This document shows, in pieces, positions 15,202 to 23,961 of a stretch of 64,000 nt of DNA; within the stretch, counting starts at the first letter, position 1; every line of letters starts with the position of its first letter. The stretch is from the NCBI RefSeq assembly GCF_049852125.1, contig NZ_CP187532.1, positions 1,302,001-1,366,000 on the forward strand. Direction: 5' to 3'. The translations under genes and the position numbers were made by a program. The DNA comes from Senimuribacter sp049852125. GTDB taxonomy: Bacteria > Bacillota > Clostridia > Peptostreptococcales > Anaerovoracaceae. Under the pieces are notes generated by a model, which saw only the letters and a list, made by a program, of their open reading frames with translations, was not told the DNA's origin and did not search any database.

Positions 15202-16434
15202 GTGATTTTAATCGTTGACGGCGGATTATATATGAGCCTTAGATTAGGCTTTCCACAGATTACAAAGCTCCGTTACATCTGTTCCCAGACCTTTGGAAAG
15301 ATGTTTGTGAAAGCGGAAGCCGGTAAAATTTCTCCTTTTGCAGCAGCATGCTCCGCGCTGGGATCTTCCATCGGCGCGTCCAATATCGTGGGCGTTCCGG
15401 TAGCCATTGCGCTGGGCGGACCGGGGGCAATCTTCTGGATGTGGATTATCGCTATTGTCGGTTGCTGTACCAAGTATGTTGAAATTGCTCTTTGTATGAA
15501 ATACAGAACGAAAAATGAAAACGGCGAATGGGTCGGCGGCGCTTTCAGCTATGTCAAGGAACTGTTCGGCGGGAAAAAGGCAGGACGCGCCATTGCGATT
15601 TTCTGTGCGTTTTTTACCATGATCGCGGGAATTCCGTCGGTGGCTTCACAGACGCTGTCCGCCAGCGCGCAGGTTGCGGTGTTTGGCATCAACGGTACAG
15701 TATTCGGTATCATCGTTGCGGCGATTGTTGCGCTGATTGTTTTCTGCGGTATTAAGAGAATTGCCAGTGTTATGGAAAAGGCAGTGCCGATCATGGCAGC
15801 GATCTATCTGCTGGGCGTTATCATCATTTTAGTGCTCAACGCCGGTGAGATTCTTCCTTCCCTGGGCAGTATCTTTGTCTATGCGTTTACACCGCATGCC
15901 GCAGCCGATGTTGACCATCCGATCCGGCAGGCGATGTGGGGCGTCTTTGAAGTAGGCGCAGATACGATTTTAGTCTGCACAGCGACAGCGCTTTCGGTAC
16001 TGACGACTGGCGTATGGAAGCAGCCGGGTGTAGATGCCGGCGTTTTGGGACAAGCGGCGTTCCATACAGTATTTGGCGCGGCTGGAGACTATTTTGTGGC
16101 AATCTGCGTACTGCTCTTTGTTATTACAACGATTACCGTAGTCATTTTCTACGATGAGAGACAGGCGGAGTTCCTGTTTAAAACGCCAAAGGCCGGCGTT
16201 GCATGGAGATTTATCGCCATTGCGACCATGATCATCGTAACCTTCGGTATGGAACTGACTGTTGTATACCAGCATAACGATTTCTTCAACGCTTTGTTCA
16301 TCATACCGAATATGATCGCGATTATCTGGCTTGTACCGCAGGTTGTAAAACTGCAGGATGAATTCTTCCATACACCGGGTAAATATTATCTTGCTGATAT
16401 GGAAGCAAAGAGAGCGAAGAAAGAAACGAAATAA
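15202..16434 (+). CDS. Sodium:alanine symporter (AGCS family), 5'-truncated
   Basis: Encodes 410 residues of an AGCS (AlsT/DagA-type) symporter that would import alanine or glycine with Na+. AGCS landmarks are clear: GGLYMSLRLGFPQI, then AACSALGSSIGASNIVGV and a C-terminal QVVKLQDEFFHTPGKYY tail. About 10 transmembrane segments remain. The first frame-consistent start is GTG 15202, directly against the IS200 right-end hairpin and with no ribosome binding site. Relatives have roughly 30 more N-terminal residues, so the insertion probably removed the promoter and start. The remaining frame is undamaged, but expression is doubtful. Confidence 0.8.
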   Translation: MILIVDGGLYMSLRLGFPQITKLRYICSQTFGKMFVKAEAGKISPFAAACSALGSSIGASNIVGVPVAIALGGPGAIFWMWIIAIVGCCTKYVEIALCMKYRTKNENGEWVGGAFSYVKELFGGKKAGRAIAIFCAFFTMIAGIPSVASQTLSASAQVAVFGINGTVFGIIVAAIVALIVFCGIKRIASVMEKAVPIMAAIYLLGVIIILVLNAGEILPSLGSIFVYAFTPHAAADVDHPIRQAMWGVFEVGADTILVCTATALSVLTTGVWKQPGVDAGVLGQAAFHTVFGAAGDYFVAICVLLFVITTITVVIFYDERQAEFLFKTPKAGVAWRFIAIATMIIVTFGMELTVVYQHNDFFNALFIIPNMIAIIWLVPQVVKLQDEFFHTPGKYYLADMEAKRAKKETK

Positions 16435-16435
16435 C

Positions 16436-17371
16436 GATTATAACACAGCGGATATTGTTGTGGAAAATTATCGCGCCGGCGTAATGGATAAGCTGGGTGT
16501 TGGTTATGAAAATTTGAAGACGTACAATCCGAAGCTGGTTTATACGGCGATTTCGGGATTTGGACAGACGGGACCCTATTCGACATGGCCTGCATATGAT
16601 AACAGCGGGCAGGCGCTCAGTGGGCTCTGGTCCATGAACGGTATGCCCGGTGAACCGACTAGAATCGGTACGATTATCGGGGATTTGGCGGCAACTTTTT
16701 TCGGCGCGATTGGAACTCTTTCTGCGTACATTCACGCGCAGAAAACGGGACAGGGGCAGCTGGTGGACGTGGCGCAGCTGGACGCCTCTCTGGCGCTGAC
16801 AGAAAATGCCGTTTCCAATTATACGGTGGGAGGCCAGGTGCAGCAGCCTCTTGGAAATGATCATCCCCTCTGCAGACCTTATGGTAAATTCAGAGCAAAG
16901 GACGGCGAAGTCTTTTTCGGCGGCTATACAGATCGTTTTTGGAAGACCACCTGCGAGTTCTTTGGCGAACCGGAGCTTTTGCAGGATCCTGAAATTGATA
17001 CCATGGCAAAGCGCTTTGACGAAGAAGTTTACAATAGGAGAATTTTGCCGAAAATCAATCAGTGGTTTTCTGCGTATACCTGTCAGGAGCTGCAGGACGC
17101 GCTGGCGGAAAAATTACCGCTGACAGCGATTCATACGATGGATCAGGTGCTGCTGGATCCGCAGCTGAATCACAGGGACATGTTTATCGACTATACTTAC
17201 GGAAATGCCCACGGTAAGCTGTTCGGAACACCGATTAAATTGAGTGAAACGCCGTGTGATACTTCGGGCCGCGCGCCGGAGATCGGAGAAGGCAACGCCC
17301 GAATTTATCAAGAGTTTTTGGGATATTCGGAAGAAGAAATCCGTGTGCTTTCAGAGGAAGGAGTTTTGTGA
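16436..17371 (+). pseudogene. CaiB/BaiF-type CoA-transferase (family III), 5'-truncated
   Basis: The frame is intact from 16436, where DYNTADIVVENYRAGVMDKL begins, to TGA 17371. About 75-90 N-terminal residues of a normally 400-residue protein are missing, including the first CoA-binding segment. AISGFGQTGPY and the catalytic Asp region VDVAQLDASLAL are retained. The sequence starts one base after the symporter stop, so a deletion has fused the two loci. Internal starts (ATG 16484) would not give a full fold. The original role was presumably CoA transfer between acyl-CoA and free acids. Confidence 0.8.
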
Positions 17372-18147
17372 TGACGCATATTTCTTATGAGGTGAAAGAT
17401 GGGATTGCGGTGATTCGCTTTAACAGACCGGAAAAGCTGAATACCCTGACGCTGCAGATGTATCAGGATTTAGGAGAGGCTTTTGAAAAAGCGCAGAAGG
17501 ATGACCATGTAGCAGTATGCATTTTGACAGGAACAGGAGAGAAGGCTTTCTGTGTCGGGGCGGATCTGATGGAATCTATTCCGTATTTGGGACAGGGACA
17601 TTATATCGACGAGTGGGACGCAGCACATTTAAAGCACAGCAGGCTGTTTAAACCGCTTATTTGCGCGGTCAATGGACTTTGCATGGGCGGCGGTTTTGAA
17701 ATTATGCTGGCATCGGACATCAGAGTTGCTTCCAGTCAGGCAGTATTTGCTCTTCCGGAAGTTTCTCTGGGAATCGTGCCTGCCGGTGGCACGCTGGTAA
17801 GATTGGCAAGACAGATTCCTTATGTCAGAGCAATGGAACTGATTTTAAGCGGCGAGAGGATCGATGCGCAAAAGGCGTTAGACTATGGACTTTTAAATGC
17901 GGTGGTACCACCCGAACAGGTGATGGAAAAAGCCATGGAGATGGCAAAGAAGCTCTGCGCCTGCAGCACGAGGGCAGTGCAGACGGCAAAGGAATCTGTG
18001 CTGAAGCTGAGAGAAATGCCGGCGGAACAGGCTTTTGAGACGGAGGCGCTGCTGGGGTATAAAGCCTTTACCAGTGAAGACGCAAAAGAAGGATTGGCAG
18101 CCTTCTATGAGAAGCGGAAACCGGACTTTCCGTCGAAGAAGTGGTAG
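17371..18147 (+). CDS. Enoyl-CoA hydratase/isomerase (crotonase family)
   Basis: A 258-residue crotonase. The CoA-binding/oxyanion motif AFCVGADL lies near residues 60-67 and GLCMGGGFEIMLASDIR near 100. Both catalytic glutamates expected for hydratase activity are present (the E of GGGFE and of ALPEVSLG). The ATG overlaps the CoA-transferase stop by one base and follows GAGGAAGGAG. It is the only undamaged gene of the old HMG-CoA lyase/CoA-transferase locus, which suggests methylglutaconyl- or enoyl-CoA hydration in branched-chain acid use. Its own promoter may have been lost. Confidence 0.88.
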   Translation: MTHISYEVKDGIAVIRFNRPEKLNTLTLQMYQDLGEAFEKAQKDDHVAVCILTGTGEKAFCVGADLMESIPYLGQGHYIDEWDAAHLKHSRLFKPLICAVNGLCMGGGFEIMLASDIRVASSQAVFALPEVSLGIVPAGGTLVRLARQIPYVRAMELILSGERIDAQKALDYGLLNAVVPPEQVMEKAMEMAKKLCACSTRAVQTAKESVLKLREMPAEQAFETEALLGYKAFTSEDAKEGLAAFYEKRKPDFPSKKW

Positions 18148-18502
18148 GAAGGCCTGTAATGATGTAATTTTCATGAGGCTTGTTATTTCTAGATTGGAGT
18201 ATAAAAGACTAAAACCATTTTCTTATGAAAGCCTCTTGTTTAAATGAGCAAAGCCGAGTATAATCATAAATAGAAACTGACGTATAAACTGATTGATTTC
18301 GAGAACTGATAGAGCTGTCGGATAAGTGTGACATTCAGGAAGCTTGGCTAAGTCTCATAGCGTGATACGTTGAGAATGATATGTGTGCATAGGAGCGGAA
18401 GTTTCATTATGCACACTTTTCTAATTTATTTAAGATGGTGTGATAGAGTTTAGGGATAATCCTTGCCAGATTATAAAGCGTGAGGGATAAGAGAGGAATA
18501 GG
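18148..18502. other. Intergenic region with terminator, no gene
   Basis: This 355-bp spacer has no credible open frame. It holds the terminator at 18383 and an AT-rich stretch that must carry the promoter of the activator at 18503; no clear -35/-10 pair was identified. Confidence 0.6.
18383..18425 (+). terminator. Terminator upstream of the activator gene
   Basis: Perfect 9-bp arms GTGTGCATA/TATGCACAC (18383-18391, 18408-18416) are followed by TTTTCTAATTT. Confidence 0.8.
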
Positions 18503-20356
18503 ATGAAGAAAAGTCAGGTAAAATCAGTTGTAGAACTTTTGATGGACAGCATGAATCTGGGCGTTGTTTATGTTGATCATCAAGGTAAAATTCAATTGTG
18601 CAATCGAAAAGCGAAAGAGATTACCGGAATTATTATCAATGCACAGCAGGGACATGCCGCGGGGAGAATTTCCGAAGGGGATATTGTCATCATTGCAGAT
18701 AACAAGCTGGGTGAGGATGACGGACTTATGGGACGTGAAGAATTATCCTATCTCAACATTCATGATACTGGAATCGAAAAGGGAGACATGCTGGTTGCAG
18801 TAGGCGTATATAAAAACAAAAAAATAGAACCGCGGTATAAATATATTAGAGAGCATTCTCTTAATGTGCCGGTAAAGCTGGACGTTAATTATCTGGGATT
18901 TCATATTACTGTAGTCATCGATACAGGGAAAAAGGAGACCATGATATCTGTCAATGATATGGTGCACAGGCTTCGATATTTTTTTGCTGTAGGTAATGTA
19001 GTCGTCATCGACGGCAGTACCGGAGGTTTAAAGTTTTTTCAGATGAAAGGCTACAGCGCGAGACGAGAAGATCTGGGAAATCTGATGCGGGGCGCGCCTT
19101 ACAGAGAGAAGACTACGGAGGACATTGATGTTGACGTGACTGGACAGGATTTCAGCGATTTATTCAGCGGGCTGCCCCTTGCGGAAAATATGCATGCGGT
19201 ACTGAACGGAAAAAGGGAGCAAATAAAAAATCAGCTGTTTGAAATCAATCGAAGACCTTTTGACTGCAGTATTGTTAAATGGAATGCGGAGGAAGCGCCA
19301 GAAAAAAGCGGTGTATTTTTGCTCCTGCGAGATGCGTCCCATCTGGAACGAATGCTCAGTGACAGAAACGATATCATTCAGCAGATAGAAGAACATAATA
19401 TGGCAGGCGAGACTGCGGGGTGCGATTATCCGGAGGATGCTTTTTCCGGCTTTGCAGGTAAGAGCGTCAAAGCGCGAGAAGTCAAATACTTGGCATGGAA
19501 AGCGGCTAACAGCCGGTTTAACGTGATTCTTACAGGAGAAAGCGGCACAGGAAAGTCGAAGCTGGCACGGGAAATTCACAACATCGGGATGCCTCAGGCG
19601 CCTTTTGTGGAGGTAAACTGCAATGCGATTGCGCCGACACTCTTTGAAAGTGAACTGTTCGGCTATGTAGGCGGCGCGTTTACCGGTGCAAAGAGTGAAG
19701 GTAAAATTGGTTTCTTTGAGGCCGCCGATAAGGGGACGATTTTTCTCGATGAAATTGGAGAAATCCCGCTGGATATTCAGGTGAAACTGCTCCACGTGCT
19801 GCAGAATAAGACTATTTATCGAGTTGGATCTTCTAAGCCTATCAAAGTTGATGTACGTGTTATTGCAGCGACCAATAGAAATTTAGAGGAAGAAGTTGCC
19901 CAGGGACGCTTCCGGCAGGACTTATTTTACCGGATTAATGTGTTTCCTATAGAAATTCCACCCCTTCGTGAACGAAAAGCGGACTTGTATCTGCTGATTA
20001 ATCAGCTTTTGGGACAGGTTTGCGAGATGTATGATCTGGAACAGAAGCAATTTTCCGGGGAAGCGCTACAGAAGCTGGTTTCCTATAACTGGCCCGGCAA
20101 CGTGCGTGAACTGGAGAACGCTATAGAGCGAGCCATTACTCTATGTGAATCTAATATTATTTATTCAGAGCATCTGCGCATTGGCAAAGGAAATATTCCT
20201 GTCACCATGAAGGAGATGCTGGCAAAGGAAGAAGCGCGTATTTTGGAAATGACGTTATTGAAGTATAATGGTGATAAGCAGGCGGCCATGGAAGAACTGG
20301 ACATGTCCAGAACAGTATTTTATGACAAGCTGAAGAAGTATTACATAAAGTATTAG
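18503..20356 (+). CDS. Sigma-54-dependent enhancer-binding protein
   Basis: A 617-residue activator. Residues 1-310 are a sensory region starting with a PAS-like fold (NLGVVYVDHQGKIQLCNRKA). It includes two similar short blocks, GRISEGDIVIIAD and GIEKGDMLVAVG. The AAA+ domain spans about 330-560 with Walker A GESGTGKS, the sigma-54 contact loop GAFTGA, Walker B TIFLDEIGE, and NVRELENAIERA. The Fis-type helix-turn-helix is at the C-terminus. AGAGGAATAGG precedes the ATG. A perfect sigma-54 promoter for the dipeptidase lies 18 bp downstream and another at 23060, making these its likely targets. The effector is unknown. Confidence 0.93.
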   Translation: MKKSQVKSVVELLMDSMNLGVVYVDHQGKIQLCNRKAKEITGIIINAQQGHAAGRISEGDIVIIADNKLGEDDGLMGREELSYLNIHDTGIEKGDMLVAVGVYKNKKIEPRYKYIREHSLNVPVKLDVNYLGFHITVVIDTGKKETMISVNDMVHRLRYFFAVGNVVVIDGSTGGLKFFQMKGYSARREDLGNLMRGAPYREKTTEDIDVDVTGQDFSDLFSGLPLAENMHAVLNGKREQIKNQLFEINRRPFDCSIVKWNAEEAPEKSGVFLLLRDASHLERMLSDRNDIIQQIEEHNMAGETAGCDYPEDAFSGFAGKSVKAREVKYLAWKAANSRFNVILTGESGTGKSKLAREIHNIGMPQAPFVEVNCNAIAPTLFESELFGYVGGAFTGAKSEGKIGFFEAADKGTIFLDEIGEIPLDIQVKLLHVLQNKTIYRVGSSKPIKVDVRVIAATNRNLEEEVAQGRFRQDLFYRINVFPIEIPPLRERKADLYLLINQLLGQVCEMYDLEQKQFSGEALQKLVSYNWPGNVRELENAIERAITLCESNIIYSEHLRIGKGNIPVTMKEMLAKEEARILEMTLLKYNGDKQAAMEELDMSRTVFYDKLKKYYIKY

Positions 20357-20373
20357 CGAAGGAATATGAAAAG

Positions 20374-20388
20374 TGGCACAATATTTGC
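20374..20388 (+). promoter_or_regulatory. Sigma-54 promoter of the M19 dipeptidase
   Basis: TGGCAC-N5-TTGC, an exact consensus match 43 bases before the dipeptidase start. The predicted transcription start is near 20400. Confidence 0.88.
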
Positions 20389-20430
20389 TTCTAATATAAC
20401 ATATCATGTATACGAAATGGAGGAAGAAAA

Positions 20431-21381
20431 ATGAGAATTATAGATATGCATTGTGATACCCTACTGGAGGCGTGGAGAAAACCGGAGCTCAATTTTTTTG
20501 ACGGGGATCTTTCGGTCAATTTAAAGCTGTTGAAGGAGAATGACTGCTTGGTACAGTTTTTTGCCATGTACATATCCAGAAATGAGATGGAAACCATGGA
20601 CGCTTACGATATCATTAAAGGTATGTATGCCCGTTATAGGGAAGTTATGGATGAAAATAAGACGCGCATTAGTACGGTGTACAGTGTAGATGATATTTTG
20701 AAAAACAAAGAGGCCGGCGTTCTTTCGTCTTTGCTGACTATTGAAGACGGCGTATTTTTGGATGGAAAAATAGAGAGACTTCACGAAGTTTACGACATGG
20801 GTGTCAGGCTGGTTACCCTTCTTTGGAACTTTGAAAATTCTGTTGGCTTTCCGAGCAGCGATAATCAGGAAGAACATCTGCGCGGATTGAAACCGTTCGG
20901 CATTGAAGTGGTTGAGGAAATGAACCGTTTGGGCATGGTAATCGATACCTCTCATCTGTCAGAGGGTGGTTTTTACGATGTTGCAAAGTACAGCAGAAAG
21001 CCGTTCGTCGCTTCACATTCCTGTGCAAGAGCTCTTTGCGGACATAGAAGAAACCTGACTGACGGTCAACTGAAGACTCTGGGAAATGCAGGCGGTATTG
21101 TGGGAGTTAATTTTAACGGTCCATTTCTGAAGGATGACGAAGAAGCACCGAAAATTGACTGGATTATAGAGCACCTTTTGTATATGAGGGATAAAGCAGG
21201 CATCGAGGCTATCGGCTTTGGATCTGATTTTGACGGCATTGACGATAACGGAGAACTGGTAAACTATGCTGGATTTGGCAAACTCATCGGTGCAATGGAA
21301 AAACATTTTACAGATGACGAAATCGATTTAATCAGTTATGGTAATGCGTTGCGTCTTTTGAAAGATGTCATCGGGAGATAA
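20431..21381 (+). CDS. Membrane dipeptidase family (M19) protein
   Basis: A 316-residue M19 (renal dipeptidase-like) zinc enzyme of the amidohydrolase fold that cleaves dipeptides, often with a D-residue at the C-terminal position. Expected ligands are visible: HxD in DMHCDTL (residues 6-10), Glu in LTIEDGVFL, His in VASHSCARA and His in GHRRNLTD, with the late Asp in GFGSDFDGI. No signal peptide, so it acts in the cytoplasm. GGAGGAAG precedes the ATG. Placed behind a sigma-54 promoter next to its activator, it looks inducible by peptides or amino acids. Confidence 0.92.
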   Translation: MRIIDMHCDTLLEAWRKPELNFFDGDLSVNLKLLKENDCLVQFFAMYISRNEMETMDAYDIIKGMYARYREVMDENKTRISTVYSVDDILKNKEAGVLSSLLTIEDGVFLDGKIERLHEVYDMGVRLVTLLWNFENSVGFPSSDNQEEHLRGLKPFGIEVVEEMNRLGMVIDTSHLSEGGFYDVAKYSRKPFVASHSCARALCGHRRNLTDGQLKTLGNAGGIVGVNFNGPFLKDDEEAPKIDWIIEHLLYMRDKAGIEAIGFGSDFDGIDDNGELVNYAGFGKLIGAMEKHFTDDEIDLISYGNALRLLKDVIGR

Positions 21382-21408
21382 GCTACCGAAATACAGCATG
21401 AATTGAAA

Positions 21409-21439
21409 ACCGAGACTATTATTTCGGAATAGTCTCGGT
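21409..21439 (-). terminator. Terminator of the VanX-like gene, possibly bidirectional
   Basis: Perfect 12-bp arms ACCGAGACTATT/AATAGTCTCGGT around a 7-base loop. The minus-strand tail is GTTTTC. The stem overlaps the stop codon of the minus-strand gene and follows the dipeptidase stop by 27 bp. Confidence 0.8.
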
Positions 21440-21994
21440 GTATCTTGCTGGTGTCGGATTTTTATCGTAGAAATGCCACCATTCGCCAATGTAGGGGGTG
21501 AATCCCGCTTGCATCATGATTTCTCGTAAATAAATTGCGTTTTTAAGAGCCTCGCCAGACGTCTCCGGACAGTCCAGGCGAGCTTTTTGCGTAAAATCAT
21601 CGAAGGCGCTGGGCATTAGCAGCTCTTTGCCATTTGTGTCTGTTAGAGTTACGTCGACACATTGCCCATTCATATGGGAATTTTTAAATTCTGTGATAAC
21701 TGCCATGTCTGGGGGATAGGCGACAAAATCATTGTCAGGCAGGAGATCCCAAAAACGTTGCTGAGCGCTGACTGGACGGAAAGCGTCCCACACTTTCATA
21801 CGAAGGCCGTCCTTTTTTACTAAATCTTTGGCGGCGATGAGCCGTTTTGCTGTGTCAATATCGATGAAGCATTCAGGAGAGTCATACACCACACTACCTG
21901 TAAAATTATTGGGTGTGGCGTAGATGAGATCGATGATAAAGTCCTCATCCAGATCCAAAAGCCGCACCAGATTGCCGTATTGTCTGATTGTCAT
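21419..21994 (-). CDS. D-Ala-D-Ala dipeptidase-like protein (VanX/DdpX, M15D)
   Basis: A 191-residue M15D peptidase. Zinc and catalytic features of VanX/DdpX are present: DAFRP (Arg), HMNGQCVDVTL (H..D), and GEWWHF (Glu base and His). VanX-type enzymes split D-Ala-D-Ala; without vanH/vanA-type ligase genes nearby, salvage of murein dipeptide is more likely than vancomycin resistance. The start at 21994 follows AGAGAG. It is cotranscribed with the membrane protein 11 bp upstream and convergent with the M19 dipeptidase. Confidence 0.88.
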   Translation of the reverse strand: MTIRQYGNLVRLLDLDEDFIIDLIYATPNNFTGSVVYDSPECFIDIDTAKRLIAAKDLVKKDGLRMKVWDAFRPVSAQQRFWDLLPDNDFVAYPPDMAVITEFKNSHMNGQCVDVTLTDTNGKELLMPSAFDDFTQKARLDCPETSGEALKNAIYLREIMMQAGFTPYIGEWWHFYDKNPTPARYTETIPK

Positions 21995-22005
21995 ATATTC
22001 TCTCT

Positions 22006-22614
22006 TTAATGGTTCTGCAGCAGTACGATGAAAAGAGTTAGCGGTGTAGCACAGCTCAGAAAGACGATAACTGCAAGAAAACCATAGGCTATGGTGACGA
22101 AGTTCCATTTTTTGCTGTAGCCTGGAAGAACTTTAAATCGCTTGATGACTTGCATGTCCGGCATTTCTTTTAACATCTTGTAAAATCTGTTGATCTGTAC
22201 AGCTTCAATGATACCATCCCGGAAAAAAGGAAGAAAGAATACTGGCGTTTCCTGAGAAAAGTTTTCGCTTGGAGAGGAATAAAAGCTGACGCCTCTTGTG
22301 TCAAAAACCGCAACCTTAGCATTTTTTAATTCCAGACTGCGAGTTTTCCGGAGAAGATTATTGTGGAAAGTCAGCTGATTTTCATTATATGTACTATAGC
22401 AGAATCGATGGCCGCGGAATAAAGTGATAATGATGGAGAAAATTGCCAGATACATCAATAGTGTCAGCGGAATATTGGTAGCCTGATAGTAACCCTCAAT
22501 TTTAAACAGGACGATTTCCGCCATAATTAGAAAGCGCAGCAGCGCATAAATAAAGCAAATAGCAAAGAAGGCCTGTTTTGCAAAATTGGTATAATGATAT
22601 TGAATCTTATTCAT
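22006..22614 (-). CDS. Hypothetical membrane protein
   Basis: A 202-residue protein I do not recognise. Two hydrophobic segments lie near residues 12-35 and 45-70 and one at the C-terminus (VTIAYGFLAVIVFLS). Between them is a soluble region with beta-type sequence (LTFHNNLLRKTRSLELKNAKVAVF) that may resemble a bacterial PH-like domain. The start at 22614 follows AAGGA with a 10-base gap. It is the first gene of a two-gene operon with the VanX-like peptidase, so a link to envelope or peptide handling is possible but unproven. Confidence 0.65.
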   Translation of the reverse strand: MNKIQYHYTNFAKQAFFAICFIYALLRFLIMAEIVLFKIEGYYQATNIPLTLLMYLAIFSIIITLFRGHRFCYSTYNENQLTFHNNLLRKTRSLELKNAKVAVFDTRGVSFYSSPSENFSQETPVFFLPFFRDGIIEAVQINRFYKMLKEMPDMQVIKRFKVLPGYSKKWNFVTIAYGFLAVIVFLSCATPLTLFIVLLQNH

Positions 22615-23059
22615 CTTGAAGTGTTCCTTTCCTGATGGTGACTTGCAAATACTTTTCGAGAAGCTGCAAGTTAGAGTATTATTTTCTGACAGAAACATAT
22701 GTAGTTCCATACTATGATAATATACGCAAGAATCATGCCTAAAAAATTTACAAATATAGTCTTTTAGAGTAGGATTCGTGGAGCATGCTACATATATTTA
22801 TCCGAAAAACAGGATTTATAGTTCTGTTTTTCGGATTATATTTGAGGGTCGGGTCGCAATTTGTCACAAAAAAGAGTTGATGTAGTGATAAAGTTTTTCT
22901 TTTCTTAGATTCCCACTAGTTTTTATTTTATTACTGTGAATTTGTTTCTTACATGTTAATATAGGTGAAAAGTGTACTCAAATGGAATTGCGGCGACTCT
23001 TTTGAAAAGAGGTGTGGAGCTTTTTCGATTCTGTCCTCTTTGTGAAGAAAAGGTGAATT
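22615..23059. other. Intergenic region between divergent operons
   Basis: No gene seen. It contains a perfect 12-bp hairpin (TCCGAAAAACAG/CTGTTTTTCGGA, 22801-22835), which may insulate the two directions. A perfect 15-base palindrome CTCTTTTGAAAAGAG (22997-23011) lies about 50-60 bp upstream of the sigma-54 promoter and is a possible activator site. Confidence 0.5.
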
Positions 23060-23074
23060 TGGCATGAATATTGC
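23060..23074 (+). promoter_or_regulatory. Sigma-54 promoter of the SpmAB-like/LD-carboxypeptidase operon
   Basis: TGGCAT-N5-TTGC (GG and GC elements correct). The predicted start is near 23086, giving a leader of about 145 nt. The leader holds a small hairpin CGTGTA-ACC-TACACG (23190-23204) with a TAATTTTT tail just before the AAGGAGG site. Confidence 0.82.
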
Positions 23075-23229
23075 GATATTACCTTCTGTCAAGCAATTTA
23101 AGATTTTATTTCAAAGGTTTTATCGAAGGGCTGCAGACCAGGCGATGGATTTCAAAAGATAAAATGTTAAATTGGCAATTATGAAACATCGTGTAACCTA
23201 CACGTAATTTTTAAGGAGGATATTGAATT

Positions 23230-23949
23230 ATGATGAATTATATCTGGGTGGCCTTAGCGGTCATCGCGGTCATCGCTGGTGGTGCAACTGGCACGATGGA
23301 TAAGGTTCTGGAAAACATTTTTTCTTTTGCAGAAACGGCAGTAATGGATATTGCACTTCCATTAACTGGTATCATGGCATTTTTCTGCGGGGTTATGAAG
23401 GTAATGGAGAAGGCGGGATTGTGTGAAAAGCTGGGTAAGGGCATTGCGCCGGTCATGAGACTTTTGTTCCCGGATGTTCCGGCAGACCATCCTGCAAACT
23501 CCGCAATGGCGTTGTACTTTGCGGCAAATATCCTGGGTATTGGTAACGCGGCAACTCCTTTTGGCTTAAAAGCAATGCAGGAGTTACAGACGCTGAATCC
23601 GACAAAGGGTATTGCAACGAACGCACAGTGTATGTTGATGGCGATCTCTACAACTTCCATTACATTGATTCCGGTAACGGCGATTGGCCTTCGTTCTACT
23701 GTACAGACTACAGGCGCTGCTGAAATTATCGCACCGGTTATTATTGCAACTACGATTTCTACGATTACAGGTGTTGCATTTACACTGCTATTCCAGAAGG
23801 TAAAGAAATGGAAGTGGGAAAATGTAATTGAAAAAGAAATGGCTGCTGGCAGATTGGAAATTAACGAAGATTACATCGGAGACAGCCCAATTGTTCTGCC
23901 GGAAGGTTACAATTCTGTTAATGTAAAAGAAGAAAAGGTTTCATGGTAA
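23230..23949 (+). CDS. Nucleoside-recognition (Gate) family membrane protein, SpmA-like
   Basis: A 239-residue protein with about six membrane segments and the Gate-domain landmarks of the SpmA/nucleoside-recognition family: PLTGIMAFFCGVMKVMEKAG, then FAANILGIGNAATPFGLKAMQ and TNAQCMLMAIST. AAGGAGG lies 11 bases before ATG 23230. In Bacillus SpmA/SpmB affect spore core dehydration. Here the pair follows a sigma-54 promoter and precedes an LD-carboxypeptidase and a LysA-like enzyme, so a two-part amino-acid or peptide carrier is a better guess than spore maturation. Confidence 0.82.
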   Translation: MMNYIWVALAVIAVIAGGATGTMDKVLENIFSFAETAVMDIALPLTGIMAFFCGVMKVMEKAGLCEKLGKGIAPVMRLLFPDVPADHPANSAMALYFAANILGIGNAATPFGLKAMQELQTLNPTKGIATNAQCMLMAISTTSITLIPVTAIGLRSTVQTTGAAEIIAPVIIATTISTITGVAFTLLFQKVKKWKWENVIEKEMAAGRLEINEDYIGDSPIVLPEGYNSVNVKEEKVSW

Positions 23950-23961
23950 GGAGGTAAGAAC

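Noticed and set aside
16358..16435. Extending the CoA-transferase upstream to an ATG at 16358 inside the symporter gene
   Set aside because: The added residues are antifamily sequence read out of frame from the symporter; homology starts only at 16436, showing a true 5' deletion.
21419..21994. Vancomycin-resistance locus because of the VanX-like gene
   Set aside because: No vanH, vanA/B-type ligase or vanRS genes are nearby. The neighbours are peptide-catabolic, so D-Ala-D-Ala salvage is the simpler reading.
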